36,977 bases of DNA from a virus. Location: positions 1 to 36,977 of IMG/VR virus record IMGVR_UViG_3300038420_000029. The stretch is one strand, 5' to 3'. The notes beneath the pieces are model-generated. The model ran no database searches. It worked only from the letters and a program-made list of their open reading frames with translations, and had not been told where the DNA came from. A program made the position numbers and the translations under genes. Each line of letters starts with the position of its first letter. Position 1 is the stretch's first letter. Below, piece by piece: positions 21,406 to 29,738 of this stretch.

Positions 21406-23027
21406 TGCAGCCTCCCATGCTTGTGATGAACGGGACGGCACCAGCATTCCGTGACGCGAACACCTGGAAAGTGTTCATGGGGATCACGGAAGAGAACCAG
21501 GACCAATACAACCTCCTGGCTGACTACGCCAGCGCGCCCGCCGACGAGGCGTGGGTTCATGCCTGCGTCAATCGGCTCATCGAGGCGGCGCAGAGCGTGC
21601 CGCTGCGGGTCTACCAGTACCAGAGCGACGGCCTTGACCTCATGCCGGTCATGGGTACGGACAACCAGGCGGGCAAGGATCTGCAGCACCTGCTCGATTG
21701 GGTCAACCCCGTCGACATGAACGGGTCGGATCTCAAGGCGTACACGATCGCATCGTGGGCCATCTGGGGCGGCTGCTACTGGATGAAGGTTCGCGGCAAG
21801 CTCGGCGGCCCGCCGCAGGAGTTGTTCTGGCTGCCGGCGCCATCGGTGCGCTATGACGCACCGGACGGCCGCATGGTGCTGCAGTACCACTACACGCCGA
21901 AGTCCGGCATCGCCACGGACATCGCGCCCAAGGACATCGTCGCGTTTCGCAGCGTCAACCTCGCCAGTCCGCTCGACCTCGTGAGCCCGCTGTCCGCCGC
22001 GCGCAACGACATGACCGTGCAGCGTGAGGCGTCCATCCACACCGCCGCGACCATCCGCAACTGGAGCGTGCCGCCGGGCGCGTGGATACCCGCCAAGGGA
22101 ACGGAGATCACCAGCCAGGACAAGGGCATCATCGAGCGGATGATGGCCCGCCTGCGGGGACCGCACAACGCGGGTCGCGTCCCAATCCTGCCCATCGAAA
22201 TGCAGTGGGTGCCGCTGGCGATGCACCCGCAGGACGCCGAGTGGCTGCAGGCGCGGCGAGTATCGCGTATGACCGTCTGTGCGGTCCTAGGAGTGCCCCT
22301 AGTGCTCGCCGGAGACGACGAGAAGCTAACTACCTATGCCAGCCTGCGCGACGCCCGCAAGATCTTCTGGGAGGACACGGTAGTCCCGAAGCTCAACTGG
22401 ATCGCCGATGTCATCAACGGCTGGCTCGTGCCGGACTTCGATCCCTCAGGGGTGACCAAGGTGGCCTTCGACTACTCCACCGTCGTCGCCCTCAAAGAGC
22501 CAATGAGCGTTGAGAAGAACATCGCGCTCTCCGAGGTGCTCAACCAAGTCCGCACGCCGGACGAGTACCGCAGCCAGTTCCGCATCGGGAAGAAGCTCAA
22601 GGGCGGCATGGGCAACCGCGTCCTGCCGAAGACCACCGTCACGCTCCGGCCCGATCCGAGCGCCGACCCGGCCCTGTTGGCGACGCTGTTCCCGGCGATG
22701 AACGTCAACAGCGGCGTGAAGAACCCGCAGTCCACCGCCGAACTGTTCCAGCCCGGTATGAGCCAGGGCGATTACTTCGACCTGCCGGCCGACCTGCGGA
22801 CGCCGGAAACCGTCGCCGGCCCCGGCGGCGCGCCGGCCGCTATGAGCGCCTACGGCAAGCACCTCTACCAGCAGCAGGCCGTGCGCGCGTTCGTCAAGTT
22901 CGGCGGGCCGCTTGACGTAGAGGCGCTCGGGTTCACGGAAGAGGATCGTCAAGTCATAGAAGACGGGCTCCGGCGGCGAAAGAGCGCCGCGCAGATCGCC
23001 GCCGCACTAGGAGAGAGTCATGCCTGA
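21402..23027 (+). CDS. Phage portal protein (HK97 type)
   Basis: 541 aa from ATG 21402 (ATGATG; 21405 possible). The sequence shows VHACVNRLIEAAQSVPLRVY, LLDWVNPVDMNGSDL, AIWGGCYWMKVRG, LSAARNDM and a long wing-to-stem region (LQARRVSRMTVCAVLGVPLV), standard portal landmarks. The C-terminus is helical and ends in an 8-base overlap with the protease gene. It forms the dodecameric ring at the head vertex through which DNA is packaged. Confidence 0.9.
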   Translation: MMQPPMLVMNGTAPAFRDANTWKVFMGITEENQDQYNLLADYASAPADEAWVHACVNRLIEAAQSVPLRVYQYQSDGLDLMPVMGTDNQAGKDLQHLLDWVNPVDMNGSDLKAYTIASWAIWGGCYWMKVRGKLGGPPQELFWLPAPSVRYDAPDGRMVLQYHYTPKSGIATDIAPKDIVAFRSVNLASPLDLVSPLSAARNDMTVQREASIHTAATIRNWSVPPGAWIPAKGTEITSQDKGIIERMMARLRGPHNAGRVPILPIEMQWVPLAMHPQDAEWLQARRVSRMTVCAVLGVPLVLAGDDEKLTTYASLRDARKIFWEDTVVPKLNWIADVINGWLVPDFDPSGVTKVAFDYSTVVALKEPMSVEKNIALSEVLNQVRTPDEYRSQFRIGKKLKGGMGNRVLPKTTVTLRPDPSADPALLATLFPAMNVNSGVKNPQSTAELFQPGMSQGDYFDLPADLRTPETVAGPGGAPAAMSAYGKHLYQQQAVRAFVKFGGPLDVEALGFTEEDRQVIEDGLRRRKSAAQIAAALGESHA

Positions 23028-24048
23028 CAATCCCTTTGGCCCCATCGTGGCCGTCCGCACTCTTGAAGAGACGGATGACACCCGCACTATCGAGGGACGG
23101 GCGATCCCCTACGGCGGCCCGTTCAATGGTAAGGACATCTACCGGACGTACTTCTCGGCCCGGACCGACCTTGCCATCGATCTGCCCATCAAGATCTGGT
23201 ATAACCACGGCTTCGACCCCGACTTCGGCTTCTCGACTCTCGGGCATGCCACTTCCGTCCGCGACGCGGACGACGGCAGGTGGGTGCAGGCGCAGATCGA
23301 CAAGCGACATAAGTATTACGAGACGCGGGTCAAGCCGCTGCTAGATCAGGGGATGCTCGGCTTCTCGCCAGGCAGCGCAGAGCACTCCTACCAGGAAGAC
23401 CCCAAAACCGGCGAGCTGCTCGCCTATCCCGTCCACGAGATAAGCCTCACGCCGACCGAGGCGAACCCGTGGGCGCAGATCGCCGCGCGCTCCGCCGAGG
23501 TCATCACCATCGTCGCCGAACGCGCCGCGATGGCGACTGCGGACATCAACGACCTGCCGGACTCGGCGTTCGCCTACATCGAGGATGGCGGCGACAAGGA
23601 CGAGCAAGGCAAGACCACACCGCGCTCCAAGCGCCACTTCCCGATTCATGACGCCGCGCACGTCCGCAACGCTCTCGCCCGCGCGCCGCAGTCGCCCTTC
23701 GGGGACAAGGCCATGCCCGCCATTCAGGCGGCAGCTAAGAAGCTCGGCATCGGCGATGCGGCGAAGTCCGCCGTGCGCGCCGGCAAGCGCAACGCCAAAG
23801 CCGATCAGGACAACCTCGATGCGGCGCACCAGGCCGCGCACACCATTCTCGACCACACCACTGCTGCAGGTGCCAACTGTGACGCCTGCACTCCCCCTGA
23901 CGGTGATAGCGATGAGGGGGCTTCCCGCTCGGCTGACTCCCCGCCCACGATCAAGATCGTGGAACGGGAGAACGCAGCGTTCCGCCCGGACATCGACGCA
24001 ATCGCCGCCCGTGCTGCGAAGGAGGCCGTGTCCCGCTTGACCGGCTGA
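23020..24048 (+). CDS. Prohead maturation protease with C-terminal DUF6582-like domain
   Basis: 342 aa. TRTIEGRAIPYGGPFN, IKIWYNHGFD (His), QGMLGFSPGSAEHSY (Ser) and EISLTPTEANPW are the HK97/S78 protease hallmarks. From about residue 178, LPDSAFAYIEDGG, then SKRHFPIHDAAHVRNALARA and KAMPAIQAAAKKLGI, matches the DUF6582-type domain common in actinophage proteases. An acidic linker and a short helical tail follow. It cleaves capsid scaffold sequences during head maturation. A terminator follows. Confidence 0.88.
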   Translation: MPDNPFGPIVAVRTLEETDDTRTIEGRAIPYGGPFNGKDIYRTYFSARTDLAIDLPIKIWYNHGFDPDFGFSTLGHATSVRDADDGRWVQAQIDKRHKYYETRVKPLLDQGMLGFSPGSAEHSYQEDPKTGELLAYPVHEISLTPTEANPWAQIAARSAEVITIVAERAAMATADINDLPDSAFAYIEDGGDKDEQGKTTPRSKRHFPIHDAAHVRNALARAPQSPFGDKAMPAIQAAAKKLGIGDAAKSAVRAGKRNAKADQDNLDAAHQAAHTILDHTTAAGANCDACTPPDGDSDEGASRSADSPPTIKIVERENAAFRPDIDAIAARAAKEAVSRLTG

Positions 24049-24074
24049 CAGCTCGCGCACCTTCTCCCAAACCG

Positions 24075-24097
24075 ACCCGCCAAACGGCGGGTTTTTT
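24075..24097 (+). terminator. Intrinsic terminator between protease and capsid genes
   Basis: Stem acccgcc (24075-24081) / ggcgggt (24086-24092), loop aaac, then a run of T to 24097. It lies in the 67-base gap before the capsid gene, so it may lower upstream read-through or mark a change of transcript. Confidence 0.85.
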
Positions 24098-24115
24098 GAT
24101 GCCCAAGGAGCACCA

Positions 24116-25498
24116 ATGGAGATCACTCAAGCAGACCTGGAGAAGATGGTCACGGAGGCGGCCGCCAAGGGCGCCACCGAGGCCGTCCGCTCCCTCAACC
24201 CGGTCAAGGAAGAGGACCGGCCCGGCGGACCTAAGCCCGTCGAGAAGCCCAATGTCATCGTTCATCGGCCCCGGCCGCTGAACATGGCCCGTGCCGTCAA
24301 CGCCCTGCGCTACGGCTCGTGGAAGAAAGCTAGCGCTGAGCTCGAAAAGGACTTCACCGAGGCGACTCGGGCGATGTTCCCGTTTACCGCTGCGCCTAAT
24401 GAGAAGGACGAGGGCGGCAACTCGTTCTCCTGGCCCGCCAACGTGGACGCCTACCGCGCCGTTCTCTCTGAGGGCTCGTTCAAAGACACCGACTCCGAGT
24501 TCCAGAAGATGGCCGTCCGCGCCATGACCGAAGGCACACCGACCACGACCGTCGCTGGTGCTGGCGCGTTGACCCCGATCCAGTACCTGCAGGACGAGTT
24601 CGTGCTCGCGCTCACGTCGGCGGTCGTGATTCAGAACATCCCCGGCGTCGAGACGATCCCGATCACCTCGCCCGTCGTGGCCCTCCCGCGTGAAAGCACG
24701 GCGGCCACGTCGACCATCGTGGCGGAAGCCGGAACGCTCACCGCGAGCGACCCGACGTTCACCCAGCAAACGTTCACGACCAAGAAGATCTACGGCTACA
24801 AGCAGTATTCGAACGAGCTGCTTGCCGACGCCAACCCGGCCCTGAACGCCTACCTCGGCAGGACCCTCGCCCGCGACGTGGCCTTGCAGAAGGACTACCA
24901 GTTCCTCGTCGGCTCTGGCTCCGGCGCGAACCTGACGGGCCTCGCTTCGTACTCCGGCTTGACCACGCCCACCGGCTCCGGCATCCCGGTCACCAACGGC
25001 TCCCCAGCGACCTACGACAGCATCGTCCAGATGATCTGGGCGCTGCGCCGGGTCAACGCGGAGCCCACGGCCTTCGTCATGCACCCGGCGCTCGGCCAGT
25101 TCCTGGCGACGATCAAGGATGCTGCGGGCCGCCCGCTCTTCCTCGACGGCAACATGTATTCGCTCGGCGGAGCGAACATGCCGATCAGCACGGTCGGGGC
25201 TTCGACTTGGACGTACCCGGCCGCTGCCCGCGGCACGATCCTCAATGTGCCGGTGTTCTTCTCGACCCAGCTCAGCTACACGGCGACGTTGGGCACGGCC
25301 ACGGCCAACACGACCTCGGCCTTCATCGGCAACTTCAACTTCTGCAAGATCCTTGAGCGCGCCGCGGTAGATATCGCTATCAGCGAGCACATCCTGTTCA
25401 CCACGGACCAGACCGCGATGCGCGCCATCTGGCGTGGTTCCCTCGCCCTTACTCAGCCAACCGCCTTTGCGGTCGTGCCTGGGTTCGTCGTTCAGTAG
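24116..25498 (+). CDS. Major capsid protein (HK97 fold)
   Basis: 460 aa with SD aaggag six bases before the ATG. The N-terminal ~110 residues are helical and charged (a scaffold-like delta region); VETIPITSPVVALPRESTAA and TFTTKKIYGYKQYSNELLAD are the E-loop/P-domain start; FLVGSGSGANLTGL, NAEPTAFVMHP and the C-terminal FNFCKILERAAVDIAISEHI are standard HK97 landmarks. It builds the icosahedral head after proteolysis. Confidence 0.9.
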   Translation: MEITQADLEKMVTEAAAKGATEAVRSLNPVKEEDRPGGPKPVEKPNVIVHRPRPLNMARAVNALRYGSWKKASAELEKDFTEATRAMFPFTAAPNEKDEGGNSFSWPANVDAYRAVLSEGSFKDTDSEFQKMAVRAMTEGTPTTTVAGAGALTPIQYLQDEFVLALTSAVVIQNIPGVETIPITSPVVALPRESTAATSTIVAEAGTLTASDPTFTQQTFTTKKIYGYKQYSNELLADANPALNAYLGRTLARDVALQKDYQFLVGSGSGANLTGLASYSGLTTPTGSGIPVTNGSPATYDSIVQMIWALRRVNAEPTAFVMHPALGQFLATIKDAAGRPLFLDGNMYSLGGANMPISTVGASTWTYPAAARGTILNVPVFFSTQLSYTATLGTATANTTSAFIGNFNFCKILERAAVDIAISEHILFTTDQTAMRAIWRGSLALTQPTAFAVVPGFVVQ

Positions 25499-25527
25499 GC
25501 GGGTAACCCCCCGAAGGAGTAACCGCT

Positions 25528-25983
25528 ATGCCGAACCCGCAAGACACGAACTATCCGTCAGGTCGTCAGGTCGTCCAGTTTATGAACGTCCTGAACGTCA
25601 ACGACTCGACCGCCAAATTGCTCTTCACGATTCCGGCGGGCAGCATCATTACGAATGGCCGGCTCATCCCGTGGGCTACGCCCTCCAATATGACGTACTG
25701 CCTCATGTCCATCGGCGTCGTCGGTGGCACGGGTACAGAGTACCTCGACCACTACGACCTGAAGAACGCCACTAGTGGCGGATCTAACGGGGCGATCATC
25801 AACCCTCACATTCTTTGGAAGAACTTTGGGGCGCAGTCGTCTAACTACGGCTACGGGTCCGAGTACCGCGGCGGCGTGAGCTATGGCTCCAATGCCGTCG
25901 GCGTCACTGGACAGATCACCAGCTCCGGCACGGCCGGAGGCGCTGGACCCTGGACGGTGATTTTCGACGTAATCACCATCTAG
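25528..25983 (+). CDS. Structural protein, possible head decoration, 151 aa
   Basis: The ATG is preceded by gaaggagtaaccgct. Beta-rich, Gly/Ser/Asn-rich, without membrane segments; VLNVNDSTAKLLFTIPAGSI is a sandwich-like segment. Its place directly after the capsid gene, with its own strong ribosome site, suggests a virion decoration or cement protein. Confidence 0.55.
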   Translation: MPNPQDTNYPSGRQVVQFMNVLNVNDSTAKLLFTIPAGSIITNGRLIPWATPSNMTYCLMSIGVVGGTGTEYLDHYDLKNATSGGSNGAIINPHILWKNFGAQSSNYGYGSEYRGGVSYGSNAVGVTGQITSSGTAGGAGPWTVIFDVITI

Positions 25984-25993
25984 CCATTTCCCC

Positions 25994-26028
25994 GGCCGGG
26001 GCGTAGTCCACCTCCCTGCGCCCCGGCC
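25994..26028 (+). terminator. GC-rich 10-bp hairpin without T-tract
   Basis: Perfect arms ggccggggcg (25994-26003) and cgccccggcc (26019-26028) with a 15-base loop, in the gap between two structural genes. There is no T run, so it is more likely an RNA-stability or partial-attenuation element than a full intrinsic terminator. Confidence 0.45.
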
Positions 26029-26046
26029 ACCTCCCCTGGAGAAGCC

Positions 26047-26331
26047 ATGCCCGGCGTATTCGGCAATTCCGTTCAGGACTCTGTTCAAACCCTCCAGAGC
26101 ACTACGACCGCCGTGGCCTTGGGTTCCAACGGCTTCACGGGGCGGTTCCAGATGAGTGTCTTCAACGCCGCGGGTTCCAACGGCGCAACCCTCTTCATCG
26201 GCGGGCCGAACACGACCGTGGCCTCCGGTACCGCCGTTGCGTCAAACGCCCAGTGGGGGCCGTATGCGGCTCAGCCGGGCTCGATCTACGGCGTCGGCCT
26301 GACCAACGTCCGCATCATCGAATGGTCCTGA
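26047..26331 (+). CDS. Small beta-rich structural protein, 94 aa
   Basis: Weak SD ctggagaag. Sequence GSNGFTGRFQMSVFNAAGSN then LFIGGPNTTVASGTAV is like small head-fibre or decoration proteins of siphoviruses. No catalytic motif. Co-located with capsid genes. Confidence 0.55.
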   Translation: MPGVFGNSVQDSVQTLQSTTTAVALGSNGFTGRFQMSVFNAAGSNGATLFIGGPNTTVASGTAVASNAQWGPYAAQPGSIYGVGLTNVRIIEWS

Positions 26332-26334
26332 TCT

Positions 26335-27204
26335 ATGGCCGCCACCGCTGTAGGCACCTACGCCACATTAGCGAACCTCAAGTCACGCCTCGGCGATCAG
26401 GACACGCTGGACGATACGCTACTCCAGCTCTGCTGTGACCAGTCGAACATGTGGATCGAGACGCGGACGGGGCGCATCCTCGCGCCGATCCCCGCCTTCG
26501 CGACCACGGTGGCGTCGGGCTTCACGGCGGGAACGAGCACCGGCACGCTCACGACGGTAGCGGGGCTCAACGTCGGCGATGTGCTGTGCTTCGAGGCGCT
26601 CGGCGCGGCGACGCGCGAGTCGGTCCTGGTAACTGGTATCTCCGGCTCGACCGTTACCACGGCAACAAACGTCGCCTCCACGCATACCGGGGCCGTCAAG
26701 CGGGTCTACGTCTTCGATGGCTTCAACTCCTATGAGAACGGCAAGGTGTTGCCCATTCCGCTGGGCATCATCTCGCTAACGAGCCTTGAGGTGGCGACGT
26801 TCTCAGCGGGCTCGGGCGGCTGCAACACCGTCAACGTCGTGTGGTACACGATCCCCAACTCTGACACGTTCATTAGGCCGAACTATCAAGAGCGCGTGCC
26901 GGGCTGGCCGGGAACTGAACTCTGCATCACCAACGTCCCGCTCCCCGGCGACATCACGCCCTCGTTCTACCCCGGTTACAACAACTGCCGCGTGGATGCC
27001 GCGATGGGCTGGCCCGCGACCCCCGATGACCTCGCCGAGGTCGGGCTGAATATGGCCGTCGCTTTGTACCGCGGCCGCGGTAGCACGGGTGGCGAGATGG
27101 TGTCAGTCGGTACTGACGGCACGCAGGTCATCAACCGCGCCCTCACGTATGAGGACAAGTGGACGCTCTCGCGCTACGCGCGTAAGGACGTGAGGATCAT
27201 CTAA
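26335..27204 (+). CDS. Head-tail connector (gp6/adaptor-like) with insertion
   Basis: 289 aa. ATLANLKSRLGDQDTLDDTL and LCCDQSNMWIETRTGR at the start resemble head-tail adaptor proteins, and VRDAA-like helices recur at the end (LAEVGLNMAVALYRG). The middle carries a beta-rich insert (FTAGTSTGTLTTVAGLNVGD) not typical of the short adaptors, which are 100-200 residues. It would seal the portal to the tail. Its stop shares one base with the next start. Confidence 0.65.
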   Translation: MAATAVGTYATLANLKSRLGDQDTLDDTLLQLCCDQSNMWIETRTGRILAPIPAFATTVASGFTAGTSTGTLTTVAGLNVGDVLCFEALGAATRESVLVTGISGSTVTTATNVASTHTGAVKRVYVFDGFNSYENGKVLPIPLGIISLTSLEVATFSAGSGGCNTVNVVWYTIPNSDTFIRPNYQERVPGWPGTELCITNVPLPGDITPSFYPGYNNCRVDAAMGWPATPDDLAEVGLNMAVALYRGRGSTGGEMVSVGTDGTQVINRALTYEDKWTLSRYARKDVRII

Positions 27205-27668
27205 TGGCCGATGCGCTACACAACCAGATCGCCGCTGGGCTCGCCACCGTCGCCGCAGGCATCACGGGCGGTAGCGCCTACATCTCGACCATGCGCGGGG
27301 CTCACGCCGCGCCGATGAGCAACCTGCCACCCGCGCCGCAGACAGTCATCGGGCCGCCTTCGGGTCGCCTTACGGCTGCAGCCCATGAGTCGCTGGCGAT
27401 CCGGTTCCCGATGCGCGTCTATTTGGGCAAACTGCGAAACCTGGAGCAGACGCAGCACGATACGAACGAGTGGATCGACGCCTTCATTGTGGCGTTCCGC
27501 GGATCGGCCGGCATGGGGATTGACCTCGGTCTTGCAGCGCTGGGGGTAACTGCGGCGCTGATCGAGTCGTGGGACAGCGACAAGTATTACGAGATCAACA
27601 ACGAGCCGATGCAGCTCATCGACTTCGTCGTGGCCGTGTTCGTCGATCGGCCCGTGGTCTACCAATGA
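27204..27668 (+). CDS. Head-tail/tail completion protein, 154 aa
   Basis: taatg overlap with the connector. Contains PPAPQTVIGPPSGRLTAAAH, HDTNEWIDAFIVAFRGSAGM and a KYYEINNEPMQLIDFVVAVF end, resembling tail-terminator/completion proteins between connector and gp10-like genes. Overlaps the next gene by ATGA. Confidence 0.55.
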   Translation: MADALHNQIAAGLATVAAGITGGSAYISTMRGAHAAPMSNLPPAPQTVIGPPSGRLTAAAHESLAIRFPMRVYLGKLRNLEQTQHDTNEWIDAFIVAFRGSAGMGIDLGLAALGVTAALIESWDSDKYYEINNEPMQLIDFVVAVFVDRPVVYQ

Positions 27669-28189
27669 GTGGCGAGGTCATCATCCACGGCGTCCAGCAG
27701 CTCGTGGCGAACATGAACAAGCGTGAGGCGGCCATCGAAACAAACAAGATGCGCGCCGCGCACTCCGCCGCGAACATCTTCCGCAAATACATTCGGCTTG
27801 AAGCGCGGTTGATCCGGGGCAAGGGTGTCGCTGCGGGGTTCACCGCCAAAGGCAAGCGCAAGACCAACAAGCACCTCCTAGAGACGCGGGTAGTCGTGGT
27901 GCCGGTCCCCGGCGGCTATGCGGCTAAGGATGTTGCGCCGCACGCCCACCTCGTCGTTCACGGCCATAACCCGCCGTCCAGCCCGATCACGCCGCACCCC
28001 GCCTGGTTCAGCGGCGGCGCTGGCGCTAAGGCGCTGTCCTTCGCCGGCGTGGCCCGCGCATCGTCCCCCGGCGGAGTCGCCAGAGGCAATCCGTTTGTTC
28101 ATCGTGCCTTCATCGCAGCAGGCAAAGAACCGTTGATAGCCGCCCGGGTCGTTCTATTCGAGGGCGGACCGGAAGTACCGGACGAATAG
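27665..28189 (+). CDS. HK97 gp10-like tail completion protein
   Basis: 174 aa, ATGA overlap. GEVIIHGVQQLVANMNKREA then HSAANIFRKYIRLEARLIRG and a mid-protein HAHLVVHGHNPPSS, with PFVHRAFIAAGKEPL at the end, follow the gp10-like layout (helix bundle, EFGT-like HLVEHG, PFLRPA). It helps join tail to head. Confidence 0.75.
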   Translation: MSGEVIIHGVQQLVANMNKREAAIETNKMRAAHSAANIFRKYIRLEARLIRGKGVAAGFTAKGKRKTNKHLLETRVVVVPVPGGYAAKDVAPHAHLVVHGHNPPSSPITPHPAWFSGGAGAKALSFAGVARASSPGGVARGNPFVHRAFIAAGKEPLIAARVVLFEGGPEVPDE

Positions 28190-28198
28190 GAGAGAAGC

Positions 28199-29191
28199 AT
28201 GGCCGGTGCAATAGCCCTAGAGCGACTCCAGGCAGGACTGGAGACTGTACGGTTTACCCCCGTTCCCGCCACCCGCAAGGTCTACGGCGAACGGGGCACT
28301 ACATGGTACGAGGAAGTCAAGACCGAGGAGTTCCTCGCCGAGAACACGGGCTCCTACATTGCGAACTTCCGCCACGTCGTGGCCGAGAAGCACGCCACGC
28401 TGAACGTGCCGTTCTTCGTCACGGGCGCGGATCTCGCGTGGTGGGGCCAACTGGCGTGGAAAGGCAGCGTGGCCGCCACCGGCCCGACATCGGGCTCCGT
28501 CTACACCTATGCCTTCACCCCGTCCCTCGTCGCGGATGATCTCAAGTTCGCCACGTTCGAGGGCTACAGCGACACGCAGGGTGTCCAGTTGCCCGGCTGC
28601 ATAGTCAATAAGCTGGAGATCAGTTGGCAGGCCGGCTCGTCCGTCAAGGGCACGGCCGACATTCTCTGCCAGCAGGCCACCTACCAGGCCGTTACGGCGG
28701 CCGTGCCGGAGCGCACCGGCCTCAACGTCTGGCCCGGAACCACCGCCAAGGTCTACATAGATGCGGGCGGCGGCACGATCGGCACCACGCAGGCGCTCAA
28801 TGTCCTCTCCGGCAAGATCACCTGGGACAATCAGGGCAAGCAGATCTACCACAACATCGGCAACCTGTACCCCGACGATCTGTACCGCCTGCCGCGCTCC
28901 GTTCAGGTAGAACTCGACGTTCACTACAACACGCAAACCGAACTGACGGCCTTCGATGCGGACACGGAGCGGCTCATCCGCGTCGTGCTCACCGGGCCGA
29001 TGATCCCCGCCAGCAACCCGTCCACACCCGAGTCGGCCACGATGGACTTCTACGGCTACTGGCAGACCGCGGCGTTCGGCGTCTCCGACGCCATCCGTAC
29101 GGTCAAGCTGACCGGCACTAGCCAATACGACACGACCGCGCTGTACGACTGGAAAGTCAGCATCGCAAACGCGCTGGCGACGCTGCCATGA
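28199..29191 (+). CDS. Major tail tube protein, 330 aa
   Basis: SD aggagag nearby. Beta-rich with EVKTEEFLAENTGSYIANFR, VKGTADILCQQATYQAVTAA and TFEGYSDTQGVQLPGCIVNK, typical of siphovirus tail-tube proteins, and it lies in the standard place just before the tail chaperone. About 330 residues is within range; the fold is inferred from position and composition. Confidence 0.75.
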   Translation: MAGAIALERLQAGLETVRFTPVPATRKVYGERGTTWYEEVKTEEFLAENTGSYIANFRHVVAEKHATLNVPFFVTGADLAWWGQLAWKGSVAATGPTSGSVYTYAFTPSLVADDLKFATFEGYSDTQGVQLPGCIVNKLEISWQAGSSVKGTADILCQQATYQAVTAAVPERTGLNVWPGTTAKVYIDAGGGTIGTTQALNVLSGKITWDNQGKQIYHNIGNLYPDDLYRLPRSVQVELDVHYNTQTELTAFDADTERLIRVVLTGPMIPASNPSTPESATMDFYGYWQTAAFGVSDAIRTVKLTGTSQYDTTALYDWKVSIANALATLP

Positions 29192-29541
29192 GCGGCTGGG
29201 ATGAAGTGCGGCGGATCTATCTCCCGCCGCCCTGGGACAACTGCTGGGTGGAGTGCCACTCCAACGTGCCTATCGGCCAATGGCTCGACCTAAAGGATGC
29301 GGTGGCACTCGCCCAGGGCGACCCCCGGGTCGAAAACATCGAGCCCCTTGTGACGATGCTCGGCGGGTTCGTGGTGGCACACAACATCCCCGACGTAGAG
29401 GGCAACCCGCTCACGTTCACGCTGCGCTCGATGAGTAGCAAGCTCATCACCGCTGTCTCGCAGGCCGTAGCTATCGCCCAGGAGGGCGGCGGCGCAGCTG
29501 TGGACCCTTTAGCGAAGACGGAGCCATTGCCCGCGCCCTGA
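29188..29541 (+). CDS. Tail assembly chaperone, short form (gpG-like)
   Basis: 117 aa, ATGA overlap. The zero-frame product ends ...GGGAAVDPLAKTEPLPAP. Near its 3' end lies the slippery heptamer ccctttA at 29505-29511 in frame. Chaperones at this position coat the tape measure before tube assembly. Confidence 0.8.
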   Translation: MSGWDEVRRIYLPPPWDNCWVECHSNVPIGQWLDLKDAVALAQGDPRVENIEPLVTMLGGFVVAHNIPDVEGNPLTFTLRSMSSKLITAVSQAVAIAQEGGGAAVDPLAKTEPLPAP

Positions 29542-29738
29542 TCGCCGGACAGCCCGTGCCGCCGCGCTTCACGCTCTTCGAGCTGGCGCACGGCGACCCC
29601 GGCCTTTACTTCGAGCTGCTCCGCACTCCCCATCGTCAGATCGCGGAAGTTCTGCGCTTCCGCAACGAGCTAACCATGTTCGAAAACTGGCAGACCGAGA
29701 GCGCGCGCTTCCGCGCGGAAAGGACGCACTGACATGCT
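29188..29738 (+). CDS. Tail assembly chaperone, -1 frameshift product (gpGT-like)
   Basis: Slipping by -1 at CCC-TTT-A (29505-29511; zero-frame codons cct tta) gives a fusion of about 183 residues continuing SEDGAIARALIAGQPVPPRF and YFELLRTPHRQIAEVLRFRN to 29738. The -1 frame has no start of its own and only makes sense as an extension. Arrangement, position before the tape measure and heptamer form match the widely conserved G/GT frameshift. Confidence 0.82.

Noticed and set aside
23951-25390. 479-residue open frame on the - strand across the capsid gene
   Set aside because: Arg/Gly/Ala-rich shadow of the capsid and protease genes; no ribosome site or domain, and the + strand genes are clear.
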